A DNA stretch of 8,398 bases from Gemmatimonadaceae bacterium (GTDB lineage: Bacteria; Gemmatimonadota; Gemmatimonadetes; Gemmatimonadales; Gemmatimonadaceae), in assembly GCA_014378185.1 (NCBI GenBank), contig JACMOE010000340.1:1-8398 (forward strand), in the 5' to 3' direction. This document shows, one piece after another, positions 1 to 6,259 of this stretch; position 1 is the first letter of the stretch, and each line of letters begins with the position of its first letter. Below the pieces are notes generated by a model that searched no databases, was not told where the DNA came from, and saw only the letters and a list, made by a program, of their open reading frames with translations. Made by a program: the position numbers and the translations under genes.

Positions 1-103
1 CGCGTACTGCCCGGTCGACCATGACGTCACGCGTCGCGGCCGGACCGAAGTCCGCCGAGCGACCGATGGCGTCAGGGGTGACAGGAGAGACTGCGTGGCG
101 CAT
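1..103 (-). CDS. Unidentified protein, N-terminal fragment cut by the window edge
   Basis: An open frame reads leftward from an ATG at 103-101 to the window edge, 34 codons without a stop. It begins MRHAVSPVTPDAIGRSADFG and ends in TRDVMVDRAVR. The start is chosen because a GGAG Shine-Dalgarno (plus-strand CTCC at 111-114) lies 7 nt upstream and a well-formed sigma70-type promoter lies about 30 nt further upstream. The visible N-terminus is polar, with no signal peptide or membrane segment. I do not recognise the family; the fragment is too short for assignment. The gene points away from the window in the same direction as the E1 gene behind it, but has its own promoter, so it is probably a separate transcription unit. 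That it is a gene is well supported by promoter, ribosome site and open frame together; its function is unknown. Confidence 0.6.
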   Translation of the reverse strand, partial: MRHAVSPVTPDAIGRSADFGPAATRDVMVDRAVR

Positions 104-140
104 GAATGTGCTCCGTTGGGGAAGTCGTCGTGCTTTTTCG

Positions 141-169
141 AGTTTAGGCAATTCGGGCGTGATCGTCAA
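141..169 (-). promoter_or_regulatory. Sigma70-type promoter for the leftward gene starting at 103
   Basis: Read on the minus strand, TTGACG (169-164) and TAAACT (146-141) are separated by exactly 17 bp, close to the TTGACA/TATAAT consensus. The expected transcription start is near 134, giving a leader of about 31 nt that contains the GGAG ribosome site at 114-111 before the ATG at 103. Spacing, hexamers and downstream start codon all agree. Confidence 0.7.
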
Positions 170-217
170 GTGCGGGAATGAGGGCAAGGCGTTTGGTGGG
201 GCGTTGGGCGGGGCGAA

Positions 218-322
218 CGCGAATCACACGAATCATTCGAATCCACGCGAATCCGCTCAGCGACAGTTTGCTTTGCCGTGGTCATGATTCGCGTTGATTC
301 GCCGGATTCGCGGAAATTCGCG
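218..322. repeat. Long imperfect inverted repeat of phased CGAATC/GATTCG units
   Basis: The left arm (218-253) carries CGAATC at 220, 229, 238 and 248. The right arm (286-322) carries its complement GATTCG at 286, 296 and 305, and AATTCG at 315. The arms pair over roughly 29 of 36 positions with one bulge, around a 32 nt centre (254-285). The unit spacing is 9-10 bp in both arms, so mismatches cluster in the spacers and the units are conserved. It sits 43 nt beyond the stop codon of the leftward E1 gene and upstream of the next promoter. As RNA it would form a long hairpin, so it could act as a terminator or stabilise the 3' end, although I see no clear run of U after it. It could equally be a dispersed palindromic repeat element. 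The repeat is directly visible; its role is inferred. Confidence 0.75.
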
Positions 323-364
323 CTCCCGCCGCAAAACGCACCTTCACACGCCCTTCCGACGCCC

Positions 365-2578
365 TTAATCCGCAAGGATAGCCGCAATCCTCGCCGCAAT
401 CATCTCCGCCGAGGGCAGCACCGCCTGGAGCAGCACCGGATGATAGGGCATCGGCACATCCTCCACCGTGAGCCGCTCCACCGGCGCATCGAGAAACCAG
501 AACGCCTCGCGCCCCAGCACGGCCGCGATCTCCGCACCGAAGCCCGCCGTCGTCGTGTCCTCGTGCACGATGAGGCAACGGCCCGTACGGCGAACGGATG
601 CCAGCACCGCCTCGCGATCCCATGGCGCGATCGTGCGGAGATCCAGGAGGTCCACGTCGCCACTGAATCCGTCCGACGCATCGACACACCGATGCACCAT
701 GGCGCCCCATGTCACCACCGTGATACCCGCACCTTCGCGCAGTCGCGCCGCGCGTCCGAAGGGCAACACGTAGTCGTCGCCCGGATATCGCGCGCTCCCC
801 TCGCTGGTCATGAGCAGCGAACGATGCTCGAAGAAGATCGTGGGATTGCCGCTCCGCATCGCCGCGCGGAGCAACCCCACCGCATCCGCCGCGTTCGACG
901 GCATCGCCACCTGCCAGCCGAGTGCATGGGCCCACGTCACTTCCGACGAGAGCGAATGCCACGGGTCGCCGACATCCTTGCCGAAACCGCCCGGCATGCG
1001 CACCACGATCGGCGCCGCGAACCGGTTGGCCGTACGCCACCGCATGGTACCGGTGTTGTTGAGCTGCTCGTGCGCAGGATCCGCGTACTTCCTGAACTGG
1101 ATCTCCGCCACGGGCACCAGTCCGCTCACCGCCATCCCCACCGCCCGGCCAATGATGCCCTCCTCGGACAGGCTCGTGTCGAAGACGCGGTCTGCACCGA
1201 ACCGCTTCTGCAAGCCTTCGGTCACCAGGTGCACACCACCCTTTCGACCAACATCCTCACCGAACACGAGCACCTTGGGATTGGCCTTGAGCTCCGAAGC
1301 GAGCGTGCGCCGCACGGCCTCAGCCAACCGCATCATCTCGCCGTCGAGCGCGGGCACATCGGGGCCACCGAGTGCGCCGCGCTGCTCGCGCGTGAGTCCG
1401 CCGTACGTTGTAACGTCGCCGGCACGGGGTTCCTCCTCGTACAGGAACCGCCGTACATTTTCCGGGTCGGGTGCGGGCCTCGCACGCGCCGCGATGAGGC
1501 CAGCCTCCACGTCTCGCGCAACCTCCGCCTCGAGTTCGGCCCATCCTGTCTCGTTCATCACGGACGGAACCAGGTAATTGCGGAGGTTGCGCAGCGGATC
1601 GCGCGCGAGATCCGCTGCGATCTCGTCGTCGGTGCGGTAGCCCTTCTGGTTGTCCGGACCCGAGTGGCTGCTCAGGCGAGGTACCGTGAGATGCACCAGC
1701 GCCGGACCAGTGCCGCCGCGCACGTGATCCACGCACTCGGCGATCAGCGTCGCGGACTGCGCGGGATTGCATCCGTCGCCGTCACGCACGAGCAGATTCC
1801 GGAACGACGCAAGGTTGGCGGCAATGTTGCCGCCGGGCGTCTGCATCTCTCCCTTGACGGAGATGCCCAGCCCGTTGTCCTCGATGTAGAAGAGCATCGG
1901 CAGCTTGAGCGTGGTCGCGATGGTGAGCGCGGACCAGAAGCCGTTCGTCGCCACACTGGCTTCGCCCCCGAGGGCCACTGCAATCGCGCCGCTCCATTCC
2001 GCCTCGTCGAGCGTGCTGTGCCGATACCGCACCGCCTGCGCCCAGCCGACGGCGGGGGTGTACTGCGATCCCACATCTCCGGACATTGGGAGCACGGTCG
2101 CGCCATTCCAGCCGGGCATGTTGCATACGACGCCGATGTCGCGCCCGTCGCTGAAACCCCCCGCGCGGCCAAGGGGGCTGCCGAGAGCGTCCTCTATGGA
2201 GAGGCCCAGCGACAGCAGCAGTGGCCGCGAGCGATAGTATGCGCCGATCCCATCGTGCGGCCGGTCCAGCAGCGAGCCGAGGATGACCTGGCCGACGTCG
2301 TGACCTCGCGCAGAAAACTGGTACAGCACGAGATGCTCGCGCGGCACGCTGTTGCGATTCCGGTTGGTGGCTTCCTCCAGGTCGTCCAGGGCACGCGACA
2401 CCAGCACGTGGTACGCGATCCGTCGCCAGTCGAAGCGGGAATCGACATCGGGCGCCGCGCGGCCGGCTGCCTTCTCTGGAACGGCATGTGTGGGTGACAT
2501 CGCGTCAAATCTGGCGATCGGACGCAGGGAAGGGGAGCCTGTCTGGCCGCTCACTTCTGATCGATCGTCGCGCAGCAT
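365..2578 (-). CDS. 2-oxo acid dehydrogenase E1 component, fused alpha and beta subunits
   Basis: A thiamine-diphosphate (TPP) dependent E1 that decarboxylates a 2-oxo acid and passes the acyl group to the lipoyl group of an E2 partner. At 737 aa it carries both subunits in one chain. The alpha part (about 45-335) has the TPP region GGEASVATNGFW with Glu206 where GDG normally has Asp, the matching Asn235 27 residues on, and His305 in the RLSSHSG loop. A linker (about 340-412) leads to the beta part (413-737): GEDVG (440-444), the SEEGI site with likely catalytic Glu472, WHS (540-542), and the C-terminal transketolase domain. The substrate is not readable; branched-chain 2-oxo acids are the best guess by resemblance, pyruvate or an aryl 2-oxo acid are possible. 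No E2, E3 or lipoylation gene is adjacent. The first 26 codons have lower third-position GC and no homology, so Met27 (position 2500) is an alternative start; neither start has a good Shine-Dalgarno. Confidence 0.87.
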   Translation of the reverse strand: MLRDDRSEVSGQTGSPSLRPIARFDAMSPTHAVPEKAAGRAAPDVDSRFDWRRIAYHVLVSRALDDLEEATNRNRNSVPREHLVLYQFSARGHDVGQVILGSLLDRPHDGIGAYYRSRPLLLSLGLSIEDALGSPLGRAGGFSDGRDIGVVCNMPGWNGATVLPMSGDVGSQYTPAVGWAQAVRYRHSTLDEAEWSGAIAVALGGEASVATNGFWSALTIATTLKLPMLFYIEDNGLGISVKGEMQTPGGNIAANLASFRNLLVRDGDGCNPAQSATLIAECVDHVRGGTGPALVHLTVPRLSSHSGPDNQKGYRTDDEIAADLARDPLRNLRNYLVPSVMNETGWAELEAEVARDVEAGLIAARARPAPDPENVRRFLYEEEPRAGDVTTYGGLTREQRGALGGPDVPALDGEMMRLAEAVRRTLASELKANPKVLVFGEDVGRKGGVHLVTEGLQKRFGADRVFDTSLSEEGIIGRAVGMAVSGLVPVAEIQFRKYADPAHEQLNNTGTMRWRTANRFAAPIVVRMPGGFGKDVGDPWHSLSSEVTWAHALGWQVAMPSNAADAVGLLRAAMRSGNPTIFFEHRSLLMTSEGSARYPGDDYVLPFGRAARLREGAGITVVTWGAMVHRCVDASDGFSGDVDLLDLRTIAPWDREAVLASVRRTGRCLIVHEDTTTAGFGAEIAAVLGREAFWFLDAPVERLTVEDVPMPYHPVLLQAVLPSAEMIAARIAAILAD

Positions 2579-2593
2579 CGTCGGCCCAAACCC

Positions 2594-2605
2594 TATATTG
2601 TACCC
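2594..2605 (+). promoter_or_regulatory. Probable -10 box giving a leaderless paaG transcript
   Basis: TATATT at 2594-2599 is followed by six bases (GTACCC) and then the paaG ATG at 2606. A transcript starting the usual 7 nt after the -10 box would begin at the A of the start codon. There is no Shine-Dalgarno upstream of this ATG, which agrees with leaderless initiation. No good -35 hexamer is visible around 2570-2577, so an activator or a -10-dominated promoter would be needed. This is inferred from spacing only. Confidence 0.5.
2596..2601 (-). promoter_or_regulatory. Candidate -10 box (TACAAT) for the leftward E1 gene
   Basis: On the minus strand the bases at 2601-2596 read TACAAT, one mismatch from TATAAT. 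The expected transcription start is near 2589, 11 nt before the ATG at 2578 or 89 nt before the alternative ATG at 2500. The box overlaps the paaG -10 box on the other strand. The hexamer 17 bp upstream (GAGGTG) is a poor -35, so this call is tentative. Confidence 0.35.
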
Positions 2606-3391
2606 ATGGAACTGATCCTCACCTCGGTATCAGATGGCGTGTTGACGATCACGCTGAATCGACCGGACGTGCTCAACAGCTTCAACCTGGCGATGGCGGA
2701 GGCGCTGCTCGCGGCCCTGCGCCGCGCGCGGGAGGAGCAGCCGGTGCGCGCCGTGCTGCTCACAGGCAGCGGACGTGCCTTCTGCGCAGGTCAGGATCTG
2801 GCTGAAGTGCTGCCCGGCGAGGATGGCGCGATGCCCGACCTGGGTGATGTCGTGCAGCGTCAGTACAATCCCATCATTCTCGCCATTCGCACGCTCGAGA
2901 AGCCAGTGGTGTGCGCGGTGAATGGTGTGGCGGCGGGCGCTGGGGCGAACATCGCGTTCGCATGCGACATCACCATCGCCGCGGAGCACGCGACGTTCAT
3001 CCAGTCGTTCGCGCGCATCGGGCTCATTCCCGACAGTGGCGGCACGTACATCCTGCCGCGCTTGATCGGCCTCCAACGCGCGGCGGCGCTGACGATGCTC
3101 GGCGACAAGCTCGATGCCGCGCGCGCGAAGGACTGGGGCCTGGTGTTCGACGTGGTGCCGGCGAATGTCCTGATGGAGGTGGCATCGGGCATCGCGACGC
3201 GCCTCGCGGCCATGCCGACACGCGGGCTTGGGCTCGCGAAGCGCGGCTTCAACGCCGGCCTCGGCAACGATCTCGTGACCCAGCTTGCGTTGGAGGAAGC
3301 ACTCCAGCGCGAGGCGGGCCGGACCGCCGATTATGCGGAAGGCGTGCGCGCCTTCGTCGAGAAGCGGACCCCTGCCTTTCACGGGCGCTGA
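2606..3391 (+). CDS. paaG: 1,2-epoxyphenylacetyl-CoA isomerase (oxepin-CoA forming)
   Basis: A crotonase-fold enzyme of 261 aa, the same size as E. coli PaaG, to which it aligns nearly end to end. PaaG converts ring-1,2-epoxyphenylacetyl-CoA to oxepin-CoA and also shifts a double bond later in the pathway. Visible marks are TLNRPDVLNSFN (16-27), the oxyanion-hole segments CAGQDL (60-65) and NGVAAGAGAN (106-115), and GLIPDSGGT (139-147) with the family's catalytic Asp143. The partner glutamate found in ordinary enoyl-CoA hydratases is absent, which argues for PaaG and against PaaF. The C-terminus YAEGVRAFVEKRTPAF is typical of the family. It opens the operon, and its stop overlaps the paaH start by one base (TGATG). 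The ATG at 2606 is the only sensible start and lacks a ribosome site; see the -10 box immediately upstream. Confidence 0.93.
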   Translation: MELILTSVSDGVLTITLNRPDVLNSFNLAMAEALLAALRRAREEQPVRAVLLTGSGRAFCAGQDLAEVLPGEDGAMPDLGDVVQRQYNPIILAIRTLEKPVVCAVNGVAAGAGANIAFACDITIAAEHATFIQSFARIGLIPDSGGTYILPRLIGLQRAAALTMLGDKLDAARAKDWGLVFDVVPANVLMEVASGIATRLAAMPTRGLGLAKRGFNAGLGNDLVTQLALEEALQREAGRTADYAEGVRAFVEKRTPAFHGR

Positions 3392-4575
3392 TGGGCGCCA
3401 GCCATCTCGTCGTCGGCGTGATCGGTGCCGGTGCCATGGGCGGAGGCATCGCGCATGTTGCAGCGGCCGCCGGCCATCGCGTCGTGCTCGGCGATGCGCG
3501 ACCCGACGCCTTCGCAACGGCACACGCGGCTATCACGAAGGCCGTTGCGCGCGATGTGGAGAAGGGGCGCCTCGATCACCCTGGGGCCGACGCGCTGCTG
3601 GGCCGCATCACGGACGCTGGCGATCTGTCCGCGGGGTACGCAGCGTTTGCGCCGTGCGGCCTGGTGATCGAGGCGGTGCTCGAGGACCTGACGGTGAAGC
3701 GAACATTGTTCTGCCGGTTGGAACAGGTCGTTCGCGCGGACGCCATCCTCGCGACGAACACGTCGTCGCTCTCGGTGGCGGCCATCGCTGGCGGCTGCGC
3801 GCATCCTGAACGGGTGGTCGGCATCCATTTCTTCAATCCGGCGACGGTGATGCCGCTCGTGGAGATCGTGCCGTCCATCATGACGAGCGACGATGTGGCG
3901 GGCGCGTCGGCCTCGCTCGTGGACGGCTGGAAGAAGACGAGCGTGATCGCATCCGATACGCCGGGCTTCATCGTCAACCGCATTGCACGGCCGTTCTACT
4001 CCGAGTCGCTACGCCAACTGGAAGAGGGCATTGCCGACCACGCGACGATCGACTGGGCCATGCGCGAGATCGGCGGGTTCCGCATGGGCCCGTTCGAGCT
4101 GATGGACATGATCGGCAACGACGTGAACCTTGCGGTCACGACGAGTGTGTTCGAGGCATTCTTCTTCGATCCGCGCTACCGGCCCTCCCTCACGCAGACG
4201 CGGCTCGTCGAGGCGGGATTGTTCGGGCGCAAGACGGGCCGGGGCTATTACGACTATCGCGAAGGCGCCACCCCGCCCGAGCCGGTGCGCAACCCGCAGC
4301 TCGGCCAGGCGATCGTCGATCGCACGCTGGCGATGCTCGTGAATGCCGCCGTGGATGCGGTGTTCCTGCGCGTGGCGTCACCGCACGACATCGAGACTGC
4401 CATGTTGAAGGGAGTCAACTATCCCAGGGGGCTGCTGGCGTGGGGTGACGACATTGGCGCACGCGAAATACTGCGCCGGCTCGACGCCCTGCAGTCCGAG
4501 TACGGCGAGGAGCGATACCGGGCGAGCCCGTTGCTCCGTCGCAGGGTCATCGACGGCCAGTCCTTGCTGGCATGA
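3391..4575 (+). CDS. paaH: 3-hydroxyadipyl-CoA dehydrogenase
   Basis: An NAD-dependent 3-hydroxyacyl-CoA dehydrogenase, assigned by context to oxidation of 3-hydroxyadipyl-CoA to 3-oxoadipyl-CoA. The Rossmann motif VIGAGAMGGGIA lies at 10-21. The expected catalytic set is present at the spacing of the family: Ser125 in TNTSS, His146 in GIHFFNP, Glu158 in PLVEIV and Asn196 in GFIVNRI. The first C-terminal domain (about 190-288) contains RMGPFELMDMIG, and a second follows (about 301-385) with NYPRGLLAWGDDIG. At 394 aa it is some 80 aa shorter than E. coli PaaH (about 475), the difference apparently falling in the link between the two C-terminal domains. The ATG at 3391 is chosen because homology begins there and it overlaps the paaG stop, indicating translational coupling. 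The frame extends further upstream inside paaG but that part is not homologous. Confidence 0.93.
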   Translation: MGASHLVVGVIGAGAMGGGIAHVAAAAGHRVVLGDARPDAFATAHAAITKAVARDVEKGRLDHPGADALLGRITDAGDLSAGYAAFAPCGLVIEAVLEDLTVKRTLFCRLEQVVRADAILATNTSSLSVAAIAGGCAHPERVVGIHFFNPATVMPLVEIVPSIMTSDDVAGASASLVDGWKKTSVIASDTPGFIVNRIARPFYSESLRQLEEGIADHATIDWAMREIGGFRMGPFELMDMIGNDVNLAVTTSVFEAFFFDPRYRPSLTQTRLVEAGLFGRKTGRGYYDYREGATPPEPVRNPQLGQAIVDRTLAMLVNAAVDAVFLRVASPHDIETAMLKGVNYPRGLLAWGDDIGAREILRRLDALQSEYGEERYRASPLLRRRVIDGQSLLA

Positions 4576-5051
4576 CGGGCTCGCTGGATGGAACCGCGGA
4601 TGTTGTTGGGGCGGCGATCGTTGCGGCGATGTGGGAACGTGACGCGTTTACACGATGGCTGGGCGCTGCCATCATCGAGGTGCGCCCGGGATACTGCGCG
4701 CTCCGCATGCGCGTGCGGGCAGAGATGATGAACGGCTTTGGCGTGGCGCATGGCGGCATCGTGTTCTCGTTTGCCGACAGCGCCATGGCGTTCGCGTGCA
4801 ACAGCAGTGGGCACGTGACGGTTGCCGTGGACAATGCTGTCTCGTATCCAGTGGCAGTGCAGCTGGATGACGAGCTGACGGCCGTCGCCGAGCGGGAGGG
4901 TGCATCAAGCCGGCTGGCGTTCTATCGGGTGGTAGTGCGCCGGGCGGACGGTCTGGTGGTCGCCCTGTTTCGCGGCACGGTGTATACCACGAAAACGCCG
5001 CACGCGGCGGCCGCGAGCGCGCAACGGAACATCGACCAGACAGGTTCATGA
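4572..5051 (+). CDS. paaI: Hydroxyphenylacetyl-CoA thioesterase PaaI
   Basis: A hotdog-fold acyl-CoA thioesterase of 159 aa; E. coli PaaI is 140 aa. In the paa pathway PaaI hydrolyses ring-hydroxylated phenylacetyl-CoA dead ends and so rescues CoA. The core NGFGVAHGGIVFSFADSAMA (54-73) matches the family, with Asn54, the HGG turn at 60-62 and the catalytic Asp69, followed by FACNSSG. The closing strand ALFRGTVY (131-138) is also typical. The extra length is divided between a longer N-terminus and a low-complexity Ala-rich C-terminal tail (about 143-159). The start ATG at 4572 overlaps the paaH stop in an ATGA of 4 nt; no Shine-Dalgarno is visible, so translation probably depends on coupling. 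Confidence 0.92.
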   Translation: MTGSLDGTADVVGAAIVAAMWERDAFTRWLGAAIIEVRPGYCALRMRVRAEMMNGFGVAHGGIVFSFADSAMAFACNSSGHVTVAVDNAVSYPVAVQLDDELTAVAEREGASSRLAFYRVVVRRADGLVVALFRGTVYTTKTPHAAAASAQRNIDQTGS

Positions 5052-6259
5052 CTGACGCATACATCCTCGACGGCGTGCGAACCGCCGTTGGCAATCTTGG
5101 CGGCCAGCTCAGCGAGGTGCGAGCCGACGATCTCGCAGCCCACGTGATCAGGGCACTGGTGGCGCGGCATCCGTCCCTCGACCCCAGCCGCATCACCGAT
5201 GTGATTCTCGGCTGCGCCAACCAGGCCGGCGACGACAATCGCAACGTCGCCCGGATGGCCGCGTTGCTCGCCGGGTTGCCCGTGAGCGTTCCCGGTGAAA
5301 CGGTCAATCGCCTCTGCGCCTCCGGCATGAGTGCCGTTGCCAATGCGGCCCGCGCCGTGAAGCTCGGCGAAGGGGACTTCTATGTCGCCGGTGGCGTGGA
5401 GAACATGACGCGGGCGCCCTACGTCATGAGCAAGGCGAGCAAGCCGTTCGCGCGCGACATCGAGCTGTTCGACACGAGCCTGGGCTGGCGCTTCGTGAAC
5501 CCTGCGATGCGCGAACAGTACGGTACGGAGTCCATGGGACAGACGGCCGAAAATGTGGCGGAGAAGTACGGCATCACGCGTGAAGACCAGGACCTGTTCG
5601 CGCTGCGGTCGCAGCAGAAGGCCGCTGCGGCGCGCGCCGCGGGGCGATTTGCGCCGGAGATCACGCCTGTGGAAATCACGCAGAAGAAGGGTGCGCCGCG
5701 ATCCGTGGACAGCGACGAATTCATTCGTCCCGATACCACGATTGAAATACTCGGCAAATTGCGACCGGCATTCCGCACGGATGGCAAGGGCTCCGTCACG
5801 GCGGGCAATTCGTCCGGACTCAATGATGGCGCGGCGGCGCTGCTGATCGGTTCCGAGCAGGGCGCGGCGGAAATTGGTGCCACGCCGATGGCGCGCATCG
5901 TGTCCACGGCTGTCGCGGGCGTGGAGCCTCGACTGATGGGCATGGGCCCGGTGCCCGCTACGCAGCGCGCTCTGGAGTTGGCTGGCATCACGCTCGCCGA
6001 CATTCATGTCATCGAACTCAACGAGGCGTTCGCGGCGCAGTCGCTCGGCTGTCTCCGTGCGCTGGGCCTCGCTAACGACGATCCCCGCGTGAATCCCAAT
6101 GGGGGCGCCATTGCGCTGGGCCACCCGCTCGGCATGAGCGGGGCGCGATTGCTGTTGACGGCGTCGCACGAGTTGCAGCGTCACGGAGGACGTTATGCGC
6201 TCGCCACCATGTGTATCGGAGTGGGGCAGGGCATGGCGACGGTGCTGGAGCGTGTCTAA
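5048..6259 (+). CDS. paaJ: 3-oxoadipyl-CoA / 3-oxo-5,6-dehydrosuberyl-CoA thiolase
   Basis: A degradative thiolase of 403 aa (E. coli PaaJ 401 aa), aligning over its full length. In the paa pathway it cleaves 3-oxo-5,6-didehydrosuberyl-CoA and later 3-oxoadipyl-CoA, the latter to acetyl-CoA and succinyl-CoA. Visible residues are the nucleophile Cys90 in NRLCASGMSA, NEAFAAQ (325-331), His359 in NGGAIALGHPLGMSG and Cys389 in MCIGVGQG. The block ILGCANQAGDDNRNVARMA is characteristic of the PaaJ/PcaF branch rather than of acetoacetyl-CoA thiolases. PcaF of the protocatechuate pathway is nearly indistinguishable by sequence, but the surrounding paa genes favour PaaJ. The start ATG at 5048 overlaps the paaI stop by 4 nt (ATGA). 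Confidence 0.94.
   Translation: MTDAYILDGVRTAVGNLGGQLSEVRADDLAAHVIRALVARHPSLDPSRITDVILGCANQAGDDNRNVARMAALLAGLPVSVPGETVNRLCASGMSAVANAARAVKLGEGDFYVAGGVENMTRAPYVMSKASKPFARDIELFDTSLGWRFVNPAMREQYGTESMGQTAENVAEKYGITREDQDLFALRSQQKAAAARAAGRFAPEITPVEITQKKGAPRSVDSDEFIRPDTTIEILGKLRPAFRTDGKGSVTAGNSSGLNDGAAALLIGSEQGAAEIGATPMARIVSTAVAGVEPRLMGMGPVPATQRALELAGITLADIHVIELNEAFAAQSLGCLRALGLANDDPRVNPNGGAIALGHPLGMSGARLLLTASHELQRHGGRYALATMCIGVGQGMATVLERV

Larger units (their letters stand above)
104..364. other. Intergenic region between the E1 gene and the leftward gene
   Basis: This 261 bp stretch contains no convincing gene. It holds the minus-strand promoter and ribosome site near 111-169 and the inverted repeat at 218-322. 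The remaining stretches, about 170-217 and 323-364, show nothing I can assign. Open frames across it on either strand have poor codon character and cross the repeat. Confidence 0.6.

Noticed and set aside
21..287. An 88-codon plus-strand open frame at the left edge
   Set aside because: It runs antisense through the promoter and start of the leftward gene and into the inverted repeat, with no ribosome site and no recognisable protein features.
218..322. Reading the phased CGAATC units as a CRISPR array
   Set aside because: Units are only about 6 bp with 3-4 bp spacers and are mirrored, not direct repeats with unique spacers of 30 bp or more; no cas gene is nearby.
278..2497. A 739-codon open frame on the plus strand opposite the E1 gene
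   Set aside because: Its codon first position lies opposite the GC-rich third position of the E1 codons, so stop codons are rare there by chance. The product is rich in Arg and His with no recognisable domain, while the E1 frame has clear homology.
2630..3523. A 297-codon minus-strand open frame opposite paaG and paaH
   Set aside because: It crosses the paaG-paaH junction, is Arg/His-rich and has no recognisable domain; a shadow of GC-rich coding sequence.
2911..4575. A longer paaH frame starting inside paaG
   Set aside because: The extra 160 residues are out of frame with paaG and Arg/His-rich; PaaH homology begins at the ATG at 3391.
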